Shown here in pieces: positions 17,786 to 27,149 of a stretch of 64,000 nt of DNA (position 1 is the first letter of the stretch; every line of letters begins with the position of its first letter). Source of the DNA: Sphingomonadales bacterium (GTDB lineage Bacteria; Pseudomonadota; Alphaproteobacteria; Sphingomonadales; Sphingomonadaceae); the NCBI GenBank assembly GCA_017309275.1, contig JAFKLT010000039.1:1-64000 (forward strand), in the 5' to 3' direction. The translations under genes and the position numbers were made by a program. Under the pieces are notes generated by a model. The model made no database searches. It saw nothing but the letters and a program-made list of their open reading frames with translations, and was not told the DNA's origin.

Positions 17786-19453
17786 TCAGCCAAACCGCTG
17801 TACGCCATCGACAATTGTGCGTAGCACCTTTGCTTTTGTAAGAGAATGCGAATCAATAGCAAAGAAATCGCTATCCCATACGACTAGGTCGGCAATGAAG
17901 CCCGGGGCGATCAGGCCCAGCTTCTTTTCGTTGAAGCCGGCATAGGCGCCTTCTTGCGTATAGCTGTGCATCGCCTGCGCCAGCGTGATGCGCTGTTCGG
18001 GATGCCAGCCCTGGGGATTCTTGCCGTCCAGCGTCTCGCGATTGACTGCGGCGTCGAGGCCGGTCAGCGGGTCGATCGGCGCAACCGGCCAGTCGGACCC
18101 CATGCACACATGCGCGCCCGACCGGACGAGCGAGCCGAAGGCGAAGCTGGTGAGCAGGCGTTCCTCGCCGATCCGGCGTACCGCCCAGCGACCGTCGTCG
18201 ATCGCATGATAGGGCTGAACCGAGGCGATGATGCCCTGTTCCTTGAAGCGCGGCAGCGCATGCTGTTTCATATGTTGGACGTGCTCGACGCGGAACCGGC
18301 GGTCGCGCGGGCCATTCGCCTTTGCGACTTCAGCCATCGTGTCGAGAACGATGTCGTTCGCCTCATCCCCGATCGCGTGCGCCGTGACCTGCAGGCCGGC
18401 CTTGTCGGCGCCCTGTATCCAGCGGCGAAGGTCTTCGGGGTCGGTGACGATGATTCCGCGCGTCGACGGATCATCGGCGTAGGGCTCGTAAAAGCGCGCC
18501 GTGCGAGAGCCGAGCGAGCCGTCGAAGACGACCTTGCAGGCCCCCCATTGGACCCAATCGTCGCCGCGTCCCTCGCGCTTGATGAGCGCGAGCTGCGTTT
18601 CCCAATCCTTCAGCGGCAGATAGTGGCGAAAGCGGATGCCCGTCTCGCCTTTTTCATGAAGGCGGCGCGTCGAATCGAACGAGATCGTCTCCAACTCCGT
18701 CGGGTGCACCTGTGTCACGCCCTTGCTGAGCGCGAGCTGGATTCCCTGCCGGGTCGCGGCGTCGATCTGTTCGGGGGTCGGGTCGCCGATGGCGCGCAGG
18801 ACCAGGTCCTTTGCCGCATCCTTTATGATGCCGGTCGGCTCGCCGGTCGCGTCGCGTTCGATGACCCCGCCCGGGACGTCGGGCGTGTTCCGGTCGATCC
18901 CCGCCAGCTTCAGCGCCAGCGAGTTGAGCAGCAGCATATGCAGATCGTATCGGATCACCGCGACCGGCGTATCGGGCGTGACCGGGTCGATCCATGCCTT
19001 GTTCGGCATTTCACCGCCCCAGCGATCCTGATCCCAATTACCGCCCTCCAGCCACTGCCCCTTGGGCAGTGCCTTGGCCGCGGCTGCGACGCGGGCGATG
19101 AATTCCTTGGGATCAGCGGCATCGCGCAGCGACGGCTGCGACAGCATCGTCGACGCCTTCACGAAATGGACGTGCGGGTCGATGAAGCCGGGGGTGACGA
19201 ACGCGCCCTGCAAGTTGATAACCCGCGTGCGCTTGCCGGTCCGCGCGCGAACCGCATCGGCGCCGATAGCGGCGATGCGGTTGCCCTTCAGGCCGATGGC
19301 ATCGGTACGGACATCGGGTCCGGCCCCTGTCCAGACGCGCGCATTGATATATGCGACGTCAAGATGGTCGGCCGATCCGGCAAAGGCGCGATGGGAAAGA
19401 GCCGCCGCGGCGGTACCGCCAGCGTAGGCGAGGAGCGAGCGGCGGCCGAGCAT
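17786..19453 (-). CDS. Exported Amidohydrolase_3-type amidohydrolase
   Basis: 555 residues. The ATG overlaps the upstream stop (TAATG). A Tat signal (GRRSLLAYAGGTAAAAL) is followed by the small beta domain and the metal-dependent barrel with PGFIDPHVHF (HxH), RFRVEHVQH and MGSDWPVAP (last metal-binding Asp). The family (YtcJ-like) hydrolyses N-substituted amino acids and formamides. It is coupled to the small exported protein upstream and lies under operator site C. Confidence 0.85.
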   Translation of the reverse strand: MLGRRSLLAYAGGTAAAALSHRAFAGSADHLDVAYINARVWTGAGPDVRTDAIGLKGNRIAAIGADAVRARTGKRTRVINLQGAFVTPGFIDPHVHFVKASTMLSQPSLRDAADPKEFIARVAAAAKALPKGQWLEGGNWDQDRWGGEMPNKAWIDPVTPDTPVAVIRYDLHMLLLNSLALKLAGIDRNTPDVPGGVIERDATGEPTGIIKDAAKDLVLRAIGDPTPEQIDAATRQGIQLALSKGVTQVHPTELETISFDSTRRLHEKGETGIRFRHYLPLKDWETQLALIKREGRGDDWVQWGACKVVFDGSLGSRTARFYEPYADDPSTRGIIVTDPEDLRRWIQGADKAGLQVTAHAIGDEANDIVLDTMAEVAKANGPRDRRFRVEHVQHMKQHALPRFKEQGIIASVQPYHAIDDGRWAVRRIGEERLLTSFAFGSLVRSGAHVCMGSDWPVAPIDPLTGLDAAVNRETLDGKNPQGWHPEQRITLAQAMHSYTQEGAYAGFNEKKLGLIAPGFIADLVVWDSDFFAIDSHSLTKAKVLRTIVDGVQRFG

Positions 19454-19947
19454 TATTTCGCCACCGACTTGCGCGGCGGATTTTCGCGGCGCCATTTGTC
19501 CAGCTTTGCCAGCCAGTTAGCGGCCGATAGCGGGCCATAGGTTTTCGAGTCCGTATGCTCGGCGACCAATTCGCGGATATTGACGAAATAAGCGGGGCCA
19601 CTCGGCAGGCCGAGTTCCTTGCGCTTCTTGTCCATCGCCGCGGCCTGTTCGGGGGTCGGTTCGATCCCGGTCACGGGCTTGAACAGGATGACGTCGAAGT
19701 CCGCGCCATTTTCATGGAAGAAAAGCTGGGTCGGCGGGAAGCCGCCGGCTGCGGCGACTTCGTCGGCCTGCGCGATGCGGCGGATGAACTCTTCCTGCTT
19801 GCCCGGGGCAAGCTTGAAGATTTCGAACCATGCTTCGGGCCACGGCGCGTCGGCCGCCGCCGGAGCGGGGGTGGGGGCTTGCTGGGCATGCGCCGCGGAA
19901 GCGAACGGGACCGCTGCAGCGAGCAAGAATGCGAAACGATATTTCAT
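19453..19947 (-). CDS. Small exported protein of unknown function
   Basis: 164 residues with a clear signal peptide (cut near AHAQ), a Pro/Ala linker and a compact domain of about 120 residues. The order of predicted strands and helices (WFEIFKLAPGKQEEFIRRI; QLFFHENGADFDVILFKPV) looks like a ferredoxin-like dimeric alpha/beta barrel, but I do not recognise a named family. AGGAGG lies seven bases before the start. It is the first gene of the unit with the exported amidohydrolase, so it may assist that enzyme or bind its substrate. Confidence 0.7.
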   Translation of the reverse strand: MKYRFAFLLAAAVPFASAAHAQQAPTPAPAAADAPWPEAWFEIFKLAPGKQEEFIRRIAQADEVAAAGGFPPTQLFFHENGADFDVILFKPVTGIEPTPEQAAAMDKKRKELGLPSGPAYFVNIRELVAEHTDSKTYGPLSAANWLAKLDKWRRENPPRKSVAK

Positions 19948-19989
19948 GATTTATCCCTCCTAGACCTCACAAGATTTCGCTCCGGCAGT

Positions 19990-20032
19990 GGATATTAAAA
20001 CATCCAACATCGGCGACATCGAGGGGACCATG
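19990..20032 (-). promoter_or_regulatory. Direct-repeat operator upstream of small exported protein (site C)
   Basis: Minus strand: CCATGGTCCC, 17 bases, TGGATGTTTTAATATCC. The left half and TGGATGTTTT match sites A and B; the right GGTCC has drifted to TATCC. It lies immediately behind the MocR gene's stop. Confidence 0.5.
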
Positions 20033-20033
20033 G

Positions 20034-21497
20034 TCAGCCCGCCGCCTTGCGAAGCGCGGCAAGCGCCGTGCGTGCCTCATAGGGGTTGAGGCTGGCGAAG
20101 CCGATGCGCAGGCCGCGCGGCGCATCGGCGCGCGTCATGAAGGATCTGGACGATGCAAAGCGCAGCCCCATCGCGGCCGCGCGCTGCTCCATCTGGTCGA
20201 GATCGGTGTCGTGAAAACGCAGCCAGAAGGCCAGCCCGCCGTCGGGCATCCGATAGTCGGCGATGTCGCCCAGCGTCTTGTCAATTTCGGCGGCGAAACT
20301 TTCGCGCCGCTTCGCATAAATCTGTCGCACCTTGCGCGCGTGCCGCCGCAATTCGCCATTTTCGATCAGTTCGGCGGCGGCATCTTCGGTGAGCGTATTG
20401 CCCATGCCGTCGGTCAGCGAAACCATATGCGCGATCGCGTCGATCACCGGCGGCGGCGCGGCGACATAGCCGATGCGCAGCGCGGGCAGCAGCAGCTTCG
20501 ACATCGAGCCGACATAGATGACGAGCCCTGGACCATAGCCCGCCATCGGCAGCAGTGGCTGCGATTCAAAGTGGAATTCATGGTCGTAATCATCCTCGAT
20601 GATCGCAAAACCGAACTGCCGCGCGAGTTCGAGTAGACGAAGGCGGCGCTCGGGCCGCAGCGATACGGTCGTGGGAAACTGGTGGTGCGGTGTCACGAAG
20701 ACCGCGCGTACGGCGTTGCGGCGACACGCATATTCGACCGCGTCGGTATTAATGCCGTCCTCGTCAACATCCACAGGCACGATATTCGCACCGAGCGCGC
20801 GGAAAGCGGCGACCGCGGGTTCATAGGTCAGCGCCTCGACGATCACCGAATCGCCCGGGCTGACGAGCACCTGCGACGCCAGGAAAATGCCGTTCTGGCT
20901 GCCGCGCGTGATGCAGATATTCTCTGCGGTGACGGGAAGGCCGCGCTGGCTTTTGAGCATCGTCGCGATGCTTTCGCGCAAGGCCGGCGAACCGCGCGGA
21001 TCGCGATATTGAAAGCCGTTCTCGCGCGATGCGTTATGCGCTGCCGAGCGATAGGCGCGGGCGAGCAGTTCCGCCGGGAACAGGCGGCCGTCGGGCGCGC
21101 CTTCGTCCAGCTTCAGTCCCGATCCGGAAGGCAGGGCGAGTGGCCGTTCGGGAGGCGGGGCAAAACGATAATCGACCGCCGCATTGCTCATCGTCGCTTC
21201 GATTTCGGCGTGTTGCCGCTTGACCGGATCGGGCAGCGAGGTGGCGACCATCGTCCCCCGCGTACCGGTCGAATCGAGCCATCCCTGGGCGATCAGATCC
21301 TCATAGGCGAGGACGACAGTCTTGCGATTCACGCCCAATATCTGGGCGAGTTCGCGGCTGCTTGGCAAATAGGCGCCGGAGGTCAGGCGGCCGCGTTCGA
21401 TGTCGCGGATCACCGCCTGGATGATCTGCATATACATGGGGACATCGCGGCTTCGCGAAATGCGATCCCCCAGGCTGACCGGCCATGGACGCAACAT
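20034..21497 (-). CDS. MocR-family regulator (GntR DNA-binding domain plus aminotransferase-like domain)
   Basis: 487 residues from MLRPWPVSLG, preceded by AAGGGG. The GntR winged helix spans about 10-80 (YLPSSRELAQILGVNRKTVVLAYEDLIAQGWL). The rest is an aminotransferase class I fold with the PLP lysine in GSMSKLLLPALR. MocR proteins use PLP plus an amino compound as signal. It is divergent from the PaiB-like gene, and repeats resembling those at sites A-C lie in the shared region, so it is the obvious regulator of both flanking gene sets. Confidence 0.9.
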   Translation of the reverse strand: MLRPWPVSLGDRISRSRDVPMYMQIIQAVIRDIERGRLTSGAYLPSSRELAQILGVNRKTVVLAYEDLIAQGWLDSTGTRGTMVATSLPDPVKRQHAEIEATMSNAAVDYRFAPPPERPLALPSGSGLKLDEGAPDGRLFPAELLARAYRSAAHNASRENGFQYRDPRGSPALRESIATMLKSQRGLPVTAENICITRGSQNGIFLASQVLVSPGDSVIVEALTYEPAVAAFRALGANIVPVDVDEDGINTDAVEYACRRNAVRAVFVTPHHQFPTTVSLRPERRLRLLELARQFGFAIIEDDYDHEFHFESQPLLPMAGYGPGLVIYVGSMSKLLLPALRIGYVAAPPPVIDAIAHMVSLTDGMGNTLTEDAAAELIENGELRRHARKVRQIYAKRRESFAAEIDKTLGDIADYRMPDGGLAFWLRFHDTDLDQMEQRAAAMGLRFASSRSFMTRADAPRGLRIGFASLNPYEARTALAALRKAAG

Positions 21498-21531
21498 TGG
21501 ATTACCCCTTTTCCCGATTTCTTTGAAAGCA

Positions 21532-21608
21532 GGGGGCCAAATGTAACGCGATCGGTCGGCGAGAGCAAGTCGGCCTTGGTCCCCCACACTTTTCGATTTT
21601 GGTGCTTG
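21532..21608. promoter_or_regulatory. Divergent regulatory region of MocR gene and downstream operon (sites D and E)
   Basis: Site D, plus strand: CTTGGTCCC (21575-21583), 16 bases, TGGTGCTTG (21600-21608), the same layout as sites A-C and pointing at the PaiB-like gene. Site E, minus strand: ACATTTGGCCCC (21544-21533), a single half-site pointing at the MocR gene, consistent with autoregulation. Confidence 0.5.
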
Positions 21609-21645
21609 ATGCAGTTCCAAAGCTGAAAGACAAACCCCAAGGTCG

Positions 21646-22305
21646 ATGCCAGATGCCCGCGCCGGGCATAGCGACGTCGACCCGAAAGTAGAGGCAGGGG
21701 GCGAAGTGGGGCTGTTCGAGCAATTTGACGATGCCGATGTGCGTGCGCTGGTGGAACAGTTTCCGTTGGCGTGGGTCTGTGGCGGCCATGCCGACGACCT
21801 GCAGGCGAGCTTGCTGCCACTGATCGGCGTTTTCGACGATGACGGACGGCTGGTCGAGCTGATCGGCCATCTGATGAAGTCGAACCCGCTGTGTGCCGCG
21901 CTGGAGGCCGACGCGCGCGCGACGATCCTGTTCAACGGCCCCGGCGCCTATGTCAGCCCCGAACATGCCGGGGTGCGCGACTGGGCGCCGACTTGGAACT
22001 ATGGTCAGCTCAAGATCGGCGCCGACATCCATCTGGACGATGATCTGACCGAAGAATCGCTCGACCTGTTGATCGCGGCGATGGAGGCGGGGCGGGCGCA
22101 CCCTTGGAGCGTCGAGGAAATCGGGCCGCGCTATCGCGGCATGCTGGGCCGCATCATCGGGTTTCGCGCGACGGTGACGCGCCTTTCCGGCAAGTTCAAA
22201 CTGGGCCAGGATGAAAGCGACGAGGTGCTGGGTTCGATTCTGGACACGCTGCCCGACGAAGAAACGGCGGCGTGGATGCGGCGGTTCAACAGGGGGCGGC
22301 TATGA
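21646..22305 (+). CDS. PaiB-like FMN-binding protein
   Basis: 219 residues. The split-barrel flavin-binding fold is shown by FNGPGAYVSPEHAG and WAPTWNYGQL, the two PaiB signatures, and HLMKSNPLCAAL before them. PaiB proteins are called FMN-binding transcriptional repressors or heme/flavin-binding proteins, and their real role is often unclear. The first 20 residues are not PaiB-like, so the true start may differ. First gene of the long operon; its stop overlaps the amidohydrolase start (ATGA). Confidence 0.75.
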   Translation: MPDARAGHSDVDPKVEAGGEVGLFEQFDDADVRALVEQFPLAWVCGGHADDLQASLLPLIGVFDDDGRLVELIGHLMKSNPLCAALEADARATILFNGPGAYVSPEHAGVRDWAPTWNYGQLKIGADIHLDDDLTEESLDLLIAAMEAGRAHPWSVEEIGPRYRGMLGRIIGFRATVTRLSGKFKLGQDESDEVLGSILDTLPDEETAAWMRRFNRGRL

Positions 22306-23690
22306 CGATCAAGCGGATTGCGATGCTGGCGATGGTGGCGACGGCGATGCTGTCGGCAGGGCCGGTTGGTGCGCAGCGATCGGCGCCCATGCCGTGGCAA
22401 CAGGATCCGTTCCCAAGCCGGTACAAGGCGCCGCCGCCCGACGACATGCTGTTGAAAGGGGCGACGATCCTGGACGGCGTGGGCGGACGGATCGACGGTG
22501 GCGACGTGCTGATCCGCGGCGGCAAGATCGTCGCGGTGGGCAAGTCGCTGGCCAATCCGGGCGTGCGCGAGGTTGACGCGGCGGGCCGCTGGGTCACCCC
22601 GGGAGTGATCGACGTGCATAGCCACGACGGTACCTTCGTCCTGCCGCTGACGGCGATTGATCGCGAAGCCTCCGACGTGTCCGAAGTGAGCACGCCGAAT
22701 GCCGCCGACACCTGGATCGAAACGGCGGTCAATGCGCAGGACATGGGGTTCGATCGCGCACTGTCGAACGGTGTGACGACAATCCAGATTCTGCCCGGCT
22801 CGACGCCGATCTTTGCGGGACGTTCGGTGATCGTCAAACCGGTGCGTGCGCCGACGGTATGGGAAATGAAGGCGGTCGGCGGCGTCCAGGGTTTCAAGAT
22901 GGCGTGCGGCGAAAACCCCAAGAGCTGGGGCGCGGAAAAGGACAATGAGGGGCCGACGAGCCGGCAGGGCGTCGTCAGCTATATGCGCCAGCAGTTCATC
23001 GATGCGCAGCGTTACAAGCGCCAGGTCGAACAGGCGCGGGCGGGCGCGGGCGCGATGCCGCCGCGCGACCTGAAGCTGGAGGCGATCGCGGGTATCCTGT
23101 CGGGCGACGTCCGGGTGAACCTGCACTGCTATCGTGCCGGTGACATCGCCGGGGCGCTGTCGATTGCCAAGGAGTTCGGCTTTCGCATCGGGGCGATCCA
23201 TCATGCGACCGAGGCGTACAAGATTCCCGGACTGCTGCGCGAAGCGGGCACTTGTGCGGCGGTTTGGGCGGACTGGTGGGGGTTCAAGCTGGAGGCGCAG
23301 GACGCCGTTCGCGCCGAAGCGCCGATGCTGGAGCAGGCGGGCGTATGCGTGATGATGCATTCGGATTCGCCCGCCGACGGACAGCGGCTCAACATCGCGG
23401 CGGCGAAAGCAGCCGCGGCAGGGCGGCGCATCGGCATCGACATACCGCCCGAGCGAATGATCAAATGGACCACGAGCAACCCAGCGAAGCTGCTGGGCAT
23501 GGACAAGCGCGTCGGGACGCTCGCACCGGGCTATCAGGCCGACGTCGTGCTGTGGTCGGGCAATCCGTTCAGCATCTATAGCCGCGCCGACCTGGTCCTG
23601 ATCGACGGCGCGATCGCATGGGATCGTTCGGCGCCGCGCAACGGTCCGGTGTCCGACTTCGAATTGGGACGCGGAGGAGCACGGCCGTGA
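22302..23690 (+). CDS. Exported amidohydrolase, intact catalytic site
   Basis: 462 residues, starting in the preceding stop. Signal peptide to VGAQ. Metal ligands of the amidohydrolase barrel are visible: HSH in VIDVHSHDG, NLHCYR, AIHHATE and the last Asp in MMHSDSPAD. The imidazolonepropionase-like C-terminus (LAPGYQADVVLWSGNP) completes the small beta domain. It is immediately followed, with overlap, by a second amidohydrolase that lacks these residues. Relatives act on dipeptides or cyclic amides, and the downstream proC hints at a proline-containing product. Confidence 0.85.
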   Translation: MTIKRIAMLAMVATAMLSAGPVGAQRSAPMPWQQDPFPSRYKAPPPDDMLLKGATILDGVGGRIDGGDVLIRGGKIVAVGKSLANPGVREVDAAGRWVTPGVIDVHSHDGTFVLPLTAIDREASDVSEVSTPNAADTWIETAVNAQDMGFDRALSNGVTTIQILPGSTPIFAGRSVIVKPVRAPTVWEMKAVGGVQGFKMACGENPKSWGAEKDNEGPTSRQGVVSYMRQQFIDAQRYKRQVEQARAGAGAMPPRDLKLEAIAGILSGDVRVNLHCYRAGDIAGALSIAKEFGFRIGAIHHATEAYKIPGLLREAGTCAAVWADWWGFKLEAQDAVRAEAPMLEQAGVCVMMHSDSPADGQRLNIAAAKAAAAGRRIGIDIPPERMIKWTTSNPAKLLGMDKRVGTLAPGYQADVVLWSGNPFSIYSRADLVLIDGAIAWDRSAPRNGPVSDFELGRGGARP

Positions 23691-24967
23691 GGATGTTCGC
23701 AAGCCTGATCGCGCTGGCGATCGCTAGCCCCGCCGCTGCCGAAACGATCGCGGTGACCCATGCCGAAGCCTGGACGATGGAGGGCGATCAGCCCGTCCGC
23801 GACGCGACGATCCTGATCGAGGGCGGCAAGATCGTTTCGGTCACTGCCGCGGGCGACGTTCCGGCCGGCGCAAGGGTGATCGACGCGCGCGGGAAGCCGG
23901 TGACCCCCGGCTTTGTCAATGCGGCGACGCAGATCGGCCTGGTCGAGGTGGCGGGGTCGCCCGACACCAGCGACACGAGCTCCGCCGACGAGCGCAATCC
24001 GGGCTATGACGTTAGTCGTGCGCTCAACGGCAATTCGACGCTGGTCAGCCTGGCGCGTGCGGACGGCATTACCCGCGCGCTGATCTATCCCGCGCCGTCG
24101 CGTCACGCACCGTTCAACGGCGAAGCGGCATTCGCGCGCCTGCGCGACGGGGTCGATATCCTCGATACTGCGAACGTCGGCGTCTATACGGTTATCGGCG
24201 GCGGGGCGTGGGATCGGCTGGGATCGCGCGCCGTGCAATGGACCGCGCTGCGCAAGGCGCTGGAAGAGGCGCGCCGCGCAAACGCCGCGCCACCGGTCGC
24301 CGAAGACGGCAAGGGAAAGAAGGATCGTCGTGGCGGACCCCAAGGCGGACCGCCGGGCGGCGGTCGTGGCGCCGGCGAGGATCCGATCCGCGGGGTGATC
24401 GCGGGCGATATTCCCCTGGCGATCCAGACGCAGCGGGAATCCGACATCCGTCAGGCGGCCGCGCTCGCGAATGATTTCGGTATCCATGTGATCGTTGTCG
24501 GCGGGACCGAGGCATGGCGCGCCGCCGATGTGCTCGCGGCCGCAAAGGTCGCGGTGATACTCGACCCGCAGGTCAACCTGCCTTTCAATTTCGACCAACT
24601 CGGCGCGCGTCAGGACAATGCGGCGTTGCTTGCCAAGGCGGGCGTTCGCGTTGCCGTGGGGCAGGCGGGTGGCCCCATCCACGCCAATTACAACGCCGGA
24701 ATGGGATTGCGCGAGGGCGCGGGCATCGCGGTCGCGAATGGTCTGCCCTATGTCGAGGCGCTGCGCGCGGTGACGGTCAATCCGCTGGCGATCTGGGGTC
24801 GAGGCGGCGGCACGCTTGTGGTCGGTGCGGATGCCGATCTGGTCGTCTGGGACGGCGATCCGCTGGAACCCTCGACCAATGCGGTAAGCGTCATCGTCGA
24901 GGGACGTGAGACCGGCATCCGGTCGCGCCAGGACCAGCTTGCCGAACGTTACAAGGACGCACGCTGA
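23687..24967 (+). CDS. Degenerate exported amidohydrolase with Gly/Arg-rich insert
   Basis: 426 residues from GTG 23687, placed seven bases after GGAGGAG. Signal peptide to AAAE. The fold is that of an amidohydrolase (VTPGFVNAATQIGL; GADADLVVWDGDP), but the HxH after GFV is replaced by NAATQ (78-82) and the final catalytic Asp region reads VGQAGGP. Residues about 206-231 are a low-complexity Lys/Arg/Gly/Pro loop. The protein is probably a non-catalytic partner of the enzyme encoded just upstream, to which it is translationally coupled. Confidence 0.8.
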   Translation: MRMFASLIALAIASPAAAETIAVTHAEAWTMEGDQPVRDATILIEGGKIVSVTAAGDVPAGARVIDARGKPVTPGFVNAATQIGLVEVAGSPDTSDTSSADERNPGYDVSRALNGNSTLVSLARADGITRALIYPAPSRHAPFNGEAAFARLRDGVDILDTANVGVYTVIGGGAWDRLGSRAVQWTALRKALEEARRANAAPPVAEDGKGKKDRRGGPQGGPPGGGRGAGEDPIRGVIAGDIPLAIQTQRESDIRQAAALANDFGIHVIVVGGTEAWRAADVLAAAKVAVILDPQVNLPFNFDQLGARQDNAALLAKAGVRVAVGQAGGPIHANYNAGMGLREGAGIAVANGLPYVEALRAVTVNPLAIWGRGGGTLVVGADADLVVWDGDPLEPSTNAVSVIVEGRETGIRSRQDQLAERYKDAR

Positions 24968-25746
24968 TGCCGGTGTTGCTCGTTGGCTGTGGCCGGATGG
25001 GCAGCGCGATGGCGCGCGGCTGGCGCGGCAGCGGGCAGGTGATGGCGTTCGATCCGATGGTCGAAAGCCTGCCCGAAGGGGTCGAGCGCATCGATGCGTT
25101 GGATCGCGTTGCGGGAGGGGCCGACCTTGTGGTCGTTCTGGCGGTGAAGCCGCAGTCGTTCGGGGCGGTGGCAGAGGCGCTGCGGCCGCTTGCGGGCAGT
25201 GGCGCGCTGTTCGTGTCGATCATGGCGGGCGTCACGCTTGCTTCGATGAGCGGGGCGCTCGGCGGCACGCGCCGTGTCGTGCGCGCGATGCCGAACACGC
25301 CCGCCGCGATTGGAAAAGGGATTACGGCCGCGGCCGCGGGAGACGGGCTTGCGGACGGTGATCGCGGGATCGTCGAACGGCTGCTCGCGCCCACCGGCGA
25401 CCTGGTCTGGATCGACGATGAAGGCCAGATCGATGCGGTGACGGCGGTGTCGGGCAGCGGTCCGGCCTATTTCTTCCGTTTCACCGAAGCGCTTGCCGCA
25501 GCGGGGGAGCGGGCGGGTTTGCCGGCGGCGCTTTCGATGCGGCTGGCGCGCGCGACTTTTGTCGGCGCGGCGGCGCTGGCCGAGACCGACAAGGCCGAAC
25601 TCGCGGAGCTGCGACGACAAGTCACGAGCCCAGGCGGAACGACCGCCGCGGGGCTGACCGAAATGGACAAGGACGATGCGATCGATGCGCTGGCAGGAGC
25701 GATCGTCGAGGCCGCTGCGGCGCGTTCGCGCGCACTCGCGGGCTAA
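24967..25746 (+). CDS. proC: Pyrroline-5-carboxylate reductase
   Basis: 259 residues. The ATG overlaps the previous stop (TGATG). N-terminal NAD(P)-binding motif VGCGRMGSAMARGW, conserved RAMPNTPAAIGKG, and the C-terminal signature AVSGSGPAYFFRF through TSPGGTTAAGL. It reduces pyrroline-5-carboxylate to proline with NAD(P)H in the cytoplasm. Finding proC inside an operon for exported hydrolases suggests that the imported compound enters proline or ornithine metabolism. Confidence 0.93.
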   Translation: MPVLLVGCGRMGSAMARGWRGSGQVMAFDPMVESLPEGVERIDALDRVAGGADLVVVLAVKPQSFGAVAEALRPLAGSGALFVSIMAGVTLASMSGALGGTRRVVRAMPNTPAAIGKGITAAAAGDGLADGDRGIVERLLAPTGDLVWIDDEGQIDAVTAVSGSGPAYFFRFTEALAAAGERAGLPAALSMRLARATFVGAAALAETDKAELAELRRQVTSPGGTTAAGLTEMDKDDAIDALAGAIVEAAAARSRALAG

Positions 25747-25788
25747 GGGAAATAGCTCCGGCGTGTAGCGCCGGCGCGGGAGAGACAG

Positions 25789-27126
25789 ATGACCGATATT
25801 CCAGGAATAATCGGCGCGGCGGCTGACGGCCACGCGTCGGCCGACATGCGCGCGGGGACGTCCGCCGAACTCGACAGAAAAACGCGCGCGCGCGCCGCAG
25901 TGGCGGGGTCGGCGGGCAATCTGATCGAATGGTATGACTTCTACGCCTATGCCTATACCGCGCTCTATTTCGCCTCCTCCTTCTTTCCGGAGGGGGATCG
26001 CACCGCGCAGCTTCTCAATGTCGCGGCAATCTATGCCGCCGGCTTTTTGATCCGCCCGCTCGGCGGCTGGTATTTCGGGCGCTACGCCGACCGTCACGGT
26101 CGCCGCGCGGCGATGATCGCGTCGGTGCTGCTGATGGGCGCGGGGTCGCTGCTCGTCGCGGTCCTGCCGACCTATGCGACGATCGGGGCCGCTGCGCCGG
26201 CGTTGTTGCTCGTCGCGCGGTTGATGCAGGGCTTTTCGACGGGCGGCCAATATGGTGCCGCGGCAACCTATCTCAGCGAGATCGCCGAGCCGGGGCGGCG
26301 CGGCTTTTTCGCGTCCTTTCAGTTCGTGACGCTGATCGGCGGACAGCTCTTTGCGTTGCTCGTCATCTTTCTGTTGCAGGAGGTGTTCAGCGATGACGCG
26401 ATCCGCGACTGGGCGTGGCGCCTTCCGTTCATTCTGGGTGCCGTTCTCGCGGGGATGTTCCTGCTGTTCCGCGATGCGATGCACGAGACCGCCGAACCGG
26501 CATCGAAGGGGCAGGATGCGGGCTCGCTGAAGGCGCTGATGCGTCATCCGCGCGCGATGTTCACCGTGATGGCGCTCAGCGCGGCGGGAGCGGTCACGCT
26601 TTATACCTTCACGACGTACATGCAGAAATATCTGGTCAACACCGCGGGCATGGACGTGTCGACGGCGAGCCGGATCATGCTGGTGGTTACCTTCGCTTTC
26701 CTGCTGCTGCAGCCCGTCCTCGGCATATTGTCGGACCGGATCGGACGGCGGACGAACCTGCTGATCTTCAGCGGTGGCATGGCGCTGTTTTCGGTGCCGC
26801 TGCTGGGCGCGATCGGTACGGCGCAGTCGGTATGGACTGCTGGCCTGTTCGTATTTGCGGCGCTGGCGATCATGAGCTTCTACACCTCGGTCTCCGGGCT
26901 GTTCAAAGCCGAATTGTTCCCGGCGAACGTGCGCGCGTTGGGGGTCGGGCTGGGCCATGCGATTGCGTCGGCGATCTTTGGCGGAACGGCCGAATATGCG
27001 GCTTTGCTGCTGAAGCAGATGGGGCATGAGCAGGTTTTTGCCTGGTATGTGTCGGCCGTCTGCGCGGTCGCCTTTGTCGTTGCGCTGCGGATGCGCGAGC
27101 CGCGTGCACACGGTCATCTTCACTGA
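25789..27126 (+). CDS. MFS transporter, metabolite:H+ symporter (MHS) family
   Basis: 445 residues with twelve predicted helices. The MHS signatures are present: GNLIEWYDFYAYAYTALYF at the first helix, RPLGGWYFGRYADRHGRR between helices 2 and 3, and LMQGFSTGGQYGAAATYLSE. MHS members carry alpha-ketoglutarate, proline/betaine, citrate or aromatic acids. Next to proC, an amino acid or small carboxylate is likely. GGGAGAG precedes the start. Confidence 0.88.
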   Translation: MTDIPGIIGAAADGHASADMRAGTSAELDRKTRARAAVAGSAGNLIEWYDFYAYAYTALYFASSFFPEGDRTAQLLNVAAIYAAGFLIRPLGGWYFGRYADRHGRRAAMIASVLLMGAGSLLVAVLPTYATIGAAAPALLLVARLMQGFSTGGQYGAAATYLSEIAEPGRRGFFASFQFVTLIGGQLFALLVIFLLQEVFSDDAIRDWAWRLPFILGAVLAGMFLLFRDAMHETAEPASKGQDAGSLKALMRHPRAMFTVMALSAAGAVTLYTFTTYMQKYLVNTAGMDVSTASRIMLVVTFAFLLLQPVLGILSDRIGRRTNLLIFSGGMALFSVPLLGAIGTAQSVWTAGLFVFAALAIMSFYTSVSGLFKAELFPANVRALGVGLGHAIASAIFGGTAEYAALLLKQMGHEQVFAWYVSAVCAVAFVVALRMREPRAHGHLH

Positions 27127-27149
27127 TCAAAAAGAACGGAGTTTCCCCG

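Noticed and set aside
23687-24967. Calling the second tandem amidohydrolase a pseudogene
   Set aside because: The frame is open throughout, the start is coupled and well spaced from a ribosome site, and it has a signal peptide; loss of ligands alone suggests a pseudo-enzyme, not a dead gene.
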